From NCBI GenBank assembly GCA_004283105.1, contig SHLN01000138.1:1-7083 (forward strand): a DNA stretch of 7,083 nt, written 5' to 3'. The stretch's first letter is position 1. Each line of letters opens with the position of its first letter. Positions 6,493 through 7,083 of the stretch are shown piece after piece. The stretch comes from Acidimicrobiia bacterium. Lineage in GTDB: Bacteria; Actinomycetota; Acidimicrobiia; Spongiisociales; SHLN01. The notes below the pieces were generated by a model. The model saw only the letters and a list, made by a program, of their open reading frames with translations. It was not told where the DNA came from and made no database searches. The translations under genes and the position numbers were made by a program.

Positions 6493-6636
6493 TATCTTTC
6501 CTCTCCCGCCGGAGGAGTTCTTGCCCATCCCACGGAGCCGACCGCCCGATCGCGGGAATCTCGCCTTCCGTGTTCTCTTTCCCCTCCCGCTCTTCTCCCC
6601 TCCCGCCGAAGATGGGACCTCTCTCTTCCCCTCCCG
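6493..6636 (+). repeat. Four copies of a 16-base pyrimidine-rich repeat
   Basis: Related 16-mers ending in CTCCCG occur at 6493-6508, 6574-6589, 6590-6605 and 6621-6636. The first and second match at 14 of 16 positions. The second and third are directly adjacent and share their last 10 bases (TCCCCTCCCG). The second and fourth share their last 11. Flanks downstream of copies one and three are also alike (CTCCCGCCGGAGGAG at 6503-6517, CTCCCGCCGAAGATG at 6600-6614). From 6573 to 6604 only one base is a purine on the plus strand. The repeats are clearly visible; their origin and role are unknown. Confidence 0.6.
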
Positions 6637-6671
6637 TGTAGCGAAGCGGAACGGGAGGGGTACGGGGAGGG
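6628..6671 (+). repeat. Perfect inverted repeat merging into a G-quadruplex motif
   Basis: CCCCTCCCGT (6628-6637) and ACGGGAGGGG (6651-6660) form a perfect 10-bp stem with a 13-base loop, GTAGCGAAGCGGA. The right arm continues into four G-tracts at 6653-6655, 6657-6660, 6664-6667 and 6669-6671, separated by A, TAC and A. This meets the standard G-quadruplex rule with very short loops. Because the first two G-tracts are the hairpin arm, the two folds exclude each other. The form resembles REP/MITE-like palindromic units in bacterial intergenic DNA; assignment to any named family is not possible from here. Confidence 0.6.
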
Positions 6672-6711
6672 TCGTTCTCAACAACGGCGCTGCGACGCAG
6701 AGCTCCGGCGA

Positions 6712-6764
6712 GAGCCGTGCAGCGAAGCAGGGGGGCGCCCAAGCGACGCCATCCCCCGAGGCTC
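6712..6764. other. Long imperfect inverted repeat
   Basis: GAGCC (6712-6716) can pair with GGCTC (6760-6764), GGGGG (6730-6734) with CCCCC (6753-6757), and GCG (6735-6737) with CGC (6747-6749), leaving an asymmetric interior. A GGGCGCCC palindrome sits at 6733-6740. Weak evidence for one structured unit; pairings of this kind are frequent by chance in GC-rich DNA. Confidence 0.25.
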
Positions 6765-6857
6765 CGTTTGGGCACCTGCTCCCGCCGGAAGGTGGCCGCG
6801 GGCTTCGATCACCTTTCCGTGAGCAGACGGTGCCCTTTCACGATTCCCGTGGCGGCG

Positions 6858-6884
6858 TTGCCGGCAGTGTTCGTGCTTCGGCAA
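6858..6884. other. Hairpin in intergenic region
   Basis: TTGCCG (6858-6863) pairs with CGGCAA (6879-6884) and GCA (6864-6866) with TGC (6874-6876). A TT bulge lies on the right arm and the loop is seven bases. It could be part of a terminator region for either convergent transcript. No T-run on either side. Confidence 0.3.
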
Positions 6885-6911
6885 GGTCTCTACCACGGCG
6901 TCCCGTCGCCG

Positions 6912-6941
6912 GCAACCAGCAACCAGCAACCAGCAACCAGC
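6912..6941. repeat. 7-base tandem repeat, four perfect copies
   Basis: CAACCAG is repeated four times without error at 6913-6940, with one flanking matching base on each side. The unit length is not a multiple of three, which fits non-coding DNA. It is comparable in form to the heptanucleotide short tandem repeats known between genes of cyanobacteria, though no kinship is implied. Such tracts can expand or contract by slippage. Confidence 0.85.
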
Positions 6942-6980
6942 TACTCAGTCTCGTAGGTGACGGTCTCGGTGCCGGCCGCT

Positions 6981-7004
6981 CTGAGGCGCTAACTCGCGCT
7001 TCAG
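6981..7004. terminator. Hairpin spanning the lexA stop codon
   Basis: CTGAGGCGC (6981-6989) pairs with GCGCTTCAG (6996-7004) around a six-base loop TAACTC. In plus-strand RNA all nine pairs form, one being G-U; in lexA-sense RNA that position is an A/C mismatch. The lexA stop (7001-7003) lies in one arm. It could end the plus-strand transcript or mark the lexA 3' end. No T-run follows, so this is tentative. Confidence 0.3.
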
Positions 7005-7083
7005 CGAATGCCTCTGAACACGGCGACGACCTTGCCGATGAGTTCGACGCCCTCGGTGAACACCATGGGCTCGAAGGCCGGGT
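7001..7083 (-). CDS. lexA: LexA repressor, C-terminal end (partial)
   Basis: Only the last 26 codons and the TGA stop (complement of 7001-7003) are inside the window. The readable residues begin PAFEPM and end LIGKVVAVFRGIR. This matches the C-terminus of LexA-type S24 peptidases, where actinobacterial members read NPAF(E/D)PI...LGKVV.VIR. LexA represses SOS genes and cleaves itself when it meets the RecA filament. The helix-turn-helix, the cleavage site and the catalytic Ser and Lys should all lie beyond the window, so they cannot be checked. The location, facing the recA...dapF cluster, agrees with Mycobacterium, where lexA is also encoded opposite to recA, miaB, miaA and dapF. Another S24 peptidase is a remote alternative. 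Confidence 0.82.
   Translation of the reverse strand, partial: PAFEPMVFTEGVELIGKVVAVFRGIR

Larger units (their letters stand above)
6449..7000. other. Gene-free, repeat-rich convergent intergenic region
   Basis: This 552-base stretch separates the 3' ends of dapF and lexA. I find no credible gene on either strand; the open frames lack recognisable motifs and cross obvious repeats. It holds, in order, a hairpin after dapF, four 16-base pyrimidine-rich repeats, a perfect inverted repeat with a G-quadruplex motif, a long imperfect hairpin (6712-6764), another hairpin (6858-6884), a 7-base tandem repeat, and a hairpin at the lexA stop. A short motif, CGTGYAGCGAAGC, occurs twice (6635-6647 and 6716-6728). 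The density of repeats suggests dispersed repetitive elements rather than a regulatory region, but this is inference. Confidence 0.7.

Noticed and set aside
5591..6775. 394-codon open frame on the minus strand across dapF
   Set aside because: It is antisense to the end of miaA and all of dapF, and then runs through the repeat region. No domain is recognisable.
6912..6941. Start of a CRISPR array
   Set aside because: The 7-base units are contiguous with no spacers, so this is a simple tandem repeat.
6717..6956. 79-codon plus-strand frame in the intergenic region
   Set aside because: It runs through an imperfect hairpin and the 7-base tandem repeat. It has no motif, no ribosome site and low-complexity composition.

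Overview
The window is a high-GC bacterial chromosome segment carrying a housekeeping cluster for recombination, RNA metabolism and amino-acid/cell-wall synthesis. The order is recA, rny, a DUF1697 gene, miaB, miaA, dapF, and then the 3' end of lexA on the opposite strand. The skeleton recA ... miaB ... miaA-dapF with lexA facing it is the arrangement known from Actinomycetota such as Mycobacterium, and the RecA protein looks close to the actinobacterial type. RNase Y next to recA points away from the classical mycobacteria and streptomycetes. A deep-branching actinobacterial lineage (Acidimicrobiia- or Thermoleophilia-like) is my best guess, as inference only.

Layout: 6-1118 recA (start at or just beyond the window edge). 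1119-1333 is a 215-base gap with a strong hairpin directly after the recA stop and two further hairpins in the presumed rny leader. 1334-2833 is rny, overlapped by 11 bases by a DUF1697 gene (TTG start, 2823-3377). A 58-base gap holds a promoter that appears to make a leaderless miaB message. 3436-6448 is a tight operon miaB-miaA-dapF, with overlapping stop/start junctions at both joins. 6449-7000 has no convincing gene; it holds a likely dapF terminator, a family of 16-base pyrimidine-rich repeats, a perfect 10-bp inverted repeat whose 3' arm also belongs to a G-quadruplex motif, further imperfect hairpins, and four perfect copies of a 7-base tandem repeat. 7001-7083 is the C-terminus of LexA on the minus strand.

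How the genes fit together: RecA and LexA are the activator and repressor of the SOS response and sit at the two ends of the window. MiaA and MiaB carry out consecutive steps at tRNA adenosine 37 (prenylation, then methylthiolation) and are co-transcribed. DapF, the lysine/peptidoglycan diaminopimelate epimerase, ends that operon. RNase Y is a membrane-anchored mRNA endonuclease. The recA regulator gene recX, usually next to recA in Actinomycetota, is absent here, and so is hflX after dapF.

I see no mobile element, CRISPR array, defence system or other clearly new system. The points most worth a second look are a probable CTG start codon for miaA, the hairpin/G-quadruplex element and repeats downstream of dapF, the structured leader of rny, the apparent leaderless start of miaB, and the missing recX.
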